From Pedobacter kyungheensis (GTDB lineage: Bacteria; Bacteroidota; Bacteroidia; Sphingobacteriales; Sphingobacteriaceae), in the NCBI RefSeq assembly GCF_000812965.1, contig NZ_JSYN01000006.1, forward strand, positions 62,001 through 126,000: a stretch of 64,000 nucleotides of DNA. Reading direction: 5' to 3'. Shown here in pieces: positions 61,906-64,000 of the stretch. The notes beneath the pieces were generated by a model that was not told the origin of the DNA, did not search any database, and saw only the letters and a program-made list of their open reading frames with translations. The translations under genes were made by a program, and so were the position numbers. The first letter of the stretch is position 1, and every line of letters starts with the position of its first letter.

Positions 61906-61923
61906 GTTGGTGTCCTCACCAAC
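61906..61923. terminator. Hairpin between convergent genes
   Basis: GTTGGTG / CACCAAC with a TCCT loop, 15 bases after pepE. No T-run, so termination is uncertain. Confidence 0.4.
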
Positions 61924-61955
61924 CGAAATTATAAGACAATCCAATCAGATCACGA

Positions 61956-62498
61956 TTATGCTTTAGAAAATGTATAAGTTAGCATACCCGGCACATCCTC
62001 ATGCGTATTTTCATATTCCTTGGAAGCGAGTTTAAAATCTAACCTCTCGAGCAGTTTTACAGAAGGCGGATTATCACTTGACGGACAGGCGATGATTGTT
62101 TCTACCTCCATTACCTCAAAGGCATATTTAATCGCATGCGGAACAGTCTCGATCATAATCCCCTTACCCTGAAACTCAGGAAGGAGTTCGTAACCCATCT
62201 CGATAGTCTTATTTTCGTTCCTGAAATCCCAAAGGCAAACGGCCCCAATCATGGGCGCAGTCTCGTGCTCAGCGATAACCCAATAGATAGCTTGGTTATT
62301 ATTAATCAGGTTATCGATTTTGTTGATATAGGCAACAGCTTCATCCATACTTCGATAGGGTTCTTTTCCGGTTAACACGGCTACTTTTTCATCAGAACGT
62401 AATTCATAGATTACAGCTGCATCTGTTAATAAGAGCCTGCGCAATGTAAATCTGTCTGTTTTTAATATCGGGAAGGTTGAAAAGTCAAATGGTTTCAT
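61956..62498 (-). CDS. GNAT family N-acetyltransferase (RimJ/RimL-like)
   Basis: A 180-aa protein when started at ATG 62498; a TTG 14 codons upstream is in frame but MKPFDFSTFPILKTDRFTLR is the common start of this group. IETVPHAIKYAFEVMEVETI and SVKLLERLDFKLASKEYE form the acetyl-CoA binding part (the usual Q/RxxGxG/A is replaced by EFQGKGIMIE). It acetylates an amine of a protein terminus or small molecule. Confidence 0.87.
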   Translation of the reverse strand: MKPFDFSTFPILKTDRFTLRRLLLTDAAVIYELRSDEKVAVLTGKEPYRSMDEAVAYINKIDNLINNNQAIYWVIAEHETAPMIGAVCLWDFRNENKTIEMGYELLPEFQGKGIMIETVPHAIKYAFEVMEVETIIACPSSDNPPSVKLLERLDFKLASKEYENTHEDVPGMLTYTFSKA

Positions 62499-62652
62499 AA
62501 CTGGTAAAGATTTAGGATGAGCTGAGTTTAAAGTTATCAATAATATGGAAACAACAAATTATATGCTAGGTTTTGTTCACATCAAAGCTATTAACAGGCT
62601 TCATAAACGCTCAAAATAAGGGTGACAATCAATAATTCTTATAACAATTTGT

Positions 62653-62699
62653 TATATTTGTAATATTATAATATTAGTAATAGTTAAAAATTACAAATA
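62653..62699 (+). promoter_or_regulatory. Promoter and operator of the HipBA operon
   Basis: TATATTTG (62653-62660) is a -7 type box. Over it lies an inverted repeat TATTTGTAAT (62655-62664) / ATTACAAATA (62690-62699), and inside it a perfect 16-base palindrome TAATATTATAATATTA (62661-62676). This is the normal layout for autoregulation by the XRE antitoxin encoded ten bases downstream. Confidence 0.65.
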
Positions 62700-62708
62700 A
62701 ATACTACT

Positions 62709-63017
62709 ATGATATCATTAATATCTCCATTAAAAGCACAGCAAAAAATTACTGAAATTATCCGTGATAGAAGGCTGTCGATGGGGCTAACACAAGAAGA
62801 ATTAGCAAAAAGATCAGGAGTTCCACTTCCAACTTTACGCAAGTTCGAACAAAAAAGCACAATTTCATTTGAATCCTTTCTGAAACTTTTAATGGTTGTT
62901 GGTGGCCTTGATGAGATGACTAATGCGCTTAAGCCTTTTAAGCCAAATTTCACTTCAATAGATGATGTATTAAAAGATAACAGTAATACGTTACGAAAAA
63001 GAGGGCGCAAAAAATGA
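62709..63017 (+). CDS. hipB: XRE-family antitoxin, HipB-like
   Basis: A 102-aa DNA-binding protein. The HTH is SMGLTQEELAKRSGVPLPTLRKFEQ (about residues 25-49), followed by a dimer part, SFLKLLMVVGGLDEM, and a basic C-terminal tail RKRGRKK. It overlaps the HipA-like gene by an ATGA, and palindromes upstream fit its own operator. It most probably neutralises and co-represses with the downstream kinase. RKRGRKK may contact DNA or the partner. Confidence 0.9.
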   Translation: MISLISPLKAQQKITEIIRDRRLSMGLTQEELAKRSGVPLPTLRKFEQKSTISFESFLKLLMVVGGLDEMTNALKPFKPNFTSIDDVLKDNSNTLRKRGRKK

Positions 63018-64000
63018 AGAAACCGATCGTAGAAGTAAAAGTCGGACTAGATTTCGGCTCTGAAATTCAGCCAGTTGGCCGCTTAGCATTGCGTAACCGT
63101 ACTGTATACTTTGAGTATAATGATGAATTCAGACAGAAAGGAATAGAAATATCGCCATTTCGCTTACCACTTAGAGGTGGTGTACTTGAATTGCCAGCAC
63201 GCCCATTCGAAGGTTTAGCAGGTGTTTTCAGCGATAGCTTACCTGATGGATGGGGCCGCCTGCTCTTTGATCGCCTGATTAGGGCACAAGGGATATCGCC
63301 TAATAATGTATCTGTTCTGGAGCGTTTAGCACATGTCGGATTATCAGGCATGGGTGCATTGGTTTACGAACCGGATCACAGTCCTTCGGAAATGGATCAA
63401 TTCATTGATTTAGACCAATTGGCAGCACAAACTGCGGCAGTTTTAAACGGCAATTCATACGAGGTCATTAAGGAATTACTTGCTTTAAATGGCTCGTCAG
63501 CTGGCGCGAGACCAAAAGCATTGATTGGTGTAAATAATGATTTTTCAAATATATCTCATGGTGCGAAGATCTTAAATAAAGGATTTGAACCCTGGCTGGT
63601 CAAATTCCCTAATTCGCAGGATGGTTACGATGCAGGGGCCATTGAGTATGTGTATGCTTTAATGGCAAAAGAAGCTGGTGTTTCAATGCCTGCTATACAC
63701 CTATTTCCATCACAGAATGGCTCAGGCTATTTTGCGGTACAACGTTTTGATAGAAATGAGGAAAAAAGACTGCACACACATACCGCGGGTGGCCTTTTGC
63801 ATAGCGATTTTAGAGCCCCATCATTGGATTATGAAGATCTGCTCAATCTAACTGCAGCACTTACAAAAGATATCCGCGAAGTGGAGAAAATGTATCGTCT
63901 TGCGGTTTTCAATGTACTATCGCATAACAGAGATGATCATGCAAAAAATTTCAGCTTTATAATGAATGAAAATGGCGACTGGAACCTCGCTCCGGCATAC
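63014..64000 (+). CDS. hipA: HipA-like kinase toxin, cut by the right edge
   Basis: 329 codons are visible and the frame is still open at the edge. The N-terminal part (PVGRLALRNRTVYFEYNDEF) is the HipA N domain, with LPLRGGVLELPARPFEGLAGVFSDSLPDGWG. SSAGARPKALIG is the glycine-rich loop region, EPWLVKFP the ATP-binding Lys, and HNRDDHAKNFSF the catalytic loop with Asp and Asn. HipA proteins phosphorylate glutamyl-tRNA synthetase or related targets and cause growth arrest. It starts in an ATGA overlap with the antitoxin gene. Confidence 0.93.
   Translation, partial: MKKPIVEVKVGLDFGSEIQPVGRLALRNRTVYFEYNDEFRQKGIEISPFRLPLRGGVLELPARPFEGLAGVFSDSLPDGWGRLLFDRLIRAQGISPNNVSVLERLAHVGLSGMGALVYEPDHSPSEMDQFIDLDQLAAQTAAVLNGNSYEVIKELLALNGSSAGARPKALIGVNNDFSNISHGAKILNKGFEPWLVKFPNSQDGYDAGAIEYVYALMAKEAGVSMPAIHLFPSQNGSGYFAVQRFDRNEEKRLHTHTAGGLLHSDFRAPSLDYEDLLNLTAALTKDIREVEKMYRLAVFNVLSHNRDDHAKNFSFIMNENGDWNLAPAY

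Noticed and set aside
1..64000. CRISPR arrays, tRNA or rRNA genes, prophage or transposase genes
   Set aside because: None seen on either strand by reading; no regular spaced repeats and no integrase or transposase motifs.

Overview
The window looks like a chromosomal segment of a Bacteroidota bacterium, most likely Sphingobacteriaceae close to Pedobacter or Mucilaginibacter. I infer this from the AT-rich sequence, promoters of the TTTG-N19/21-TAnnTTTG type, a TonB-dependent receptor with a carboxypeptidase-like N-terminal domain, DUF2807 and 6-bladed beta-propeller proteins, LytTR two-component genes and a grasp-with-spasm peptide locus. No database search was run; every family name is from recognition.

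Region 1 (1-15.3 kb, + strand): a long, tightly packed exopolysaccharide operon that enters from the left edge. It has nine glycosyltransferases, an FkbM methyltransferase, two membrane O-acyltransferases, a Wzy-like membrane protein, a WcaF-type acetyltransferase and a small exosortase of the XrtY type (Cys100, Arg141, His162/163). Many genes overlap by 1-34 bases and several start with TTG or GTG. A hairpin terminator ends the operon near 15.3 kb. Just beyond, on the opposite strand, lies a 131-aa Cys-rich exported protein whose C-terminus is a PID motif, a hydrophobic stretch and an RKK tail: the expected substrate of this exosortase.

Region 2 (15.3-38.1 kb): mixed housekeeping and accessory genes. 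They include DUF808, a GH92 glycosidase, a RibD-like reductase, a DsbA/HxlR divergent pair, an EamA exporter with a hydrolase and an Lrp-type regulator, and an FAD/NAD oxidoreductase. Two near-identical DUF2807 transcription units are duplicated together with their upstream regions, each carrying a tandem LytTR-type site. A phytate-type locus (TonB receptor, beta-helix lipoprotein, beta-propeller phytase) lies next to a TPR-HTH regulator. A class II Fic gene is coupled to a 79-aa partner.

Region 3 (38.2-47.9 kb): a grasp-with-spasm RiPP locus on the - strand. Three precursor peptides have 22-aa double-glycine leaders, followed by an ATP-grasp ligase, an unlisted 53-aa coupled ORF, a SPASM-domain partner, a C39-peptidase ABC exporter and an HlyD adaptor. 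A strong hairpin separates precursors from the enzymes. A TPR sensor kinase and LytTR regulator lie divergently beside it.

Region 4 (48-64 kb): an MG2/plug-type surface protein, a beta-propeller plus outer-membrane barrel pair, an MscS-like channel, a cupin, a probable small RNA (about 58.06-58.14 kb) with its own promoter and terminator, GH28, a TlpA-like thioredoxin, peptidase E, a GNAT acetyltransferase and a HipBA-type toxin-antitoxin operon cut by the right edge. I saw no tRNA, rRNA, CRISPR array, integrase or insertion sequence.
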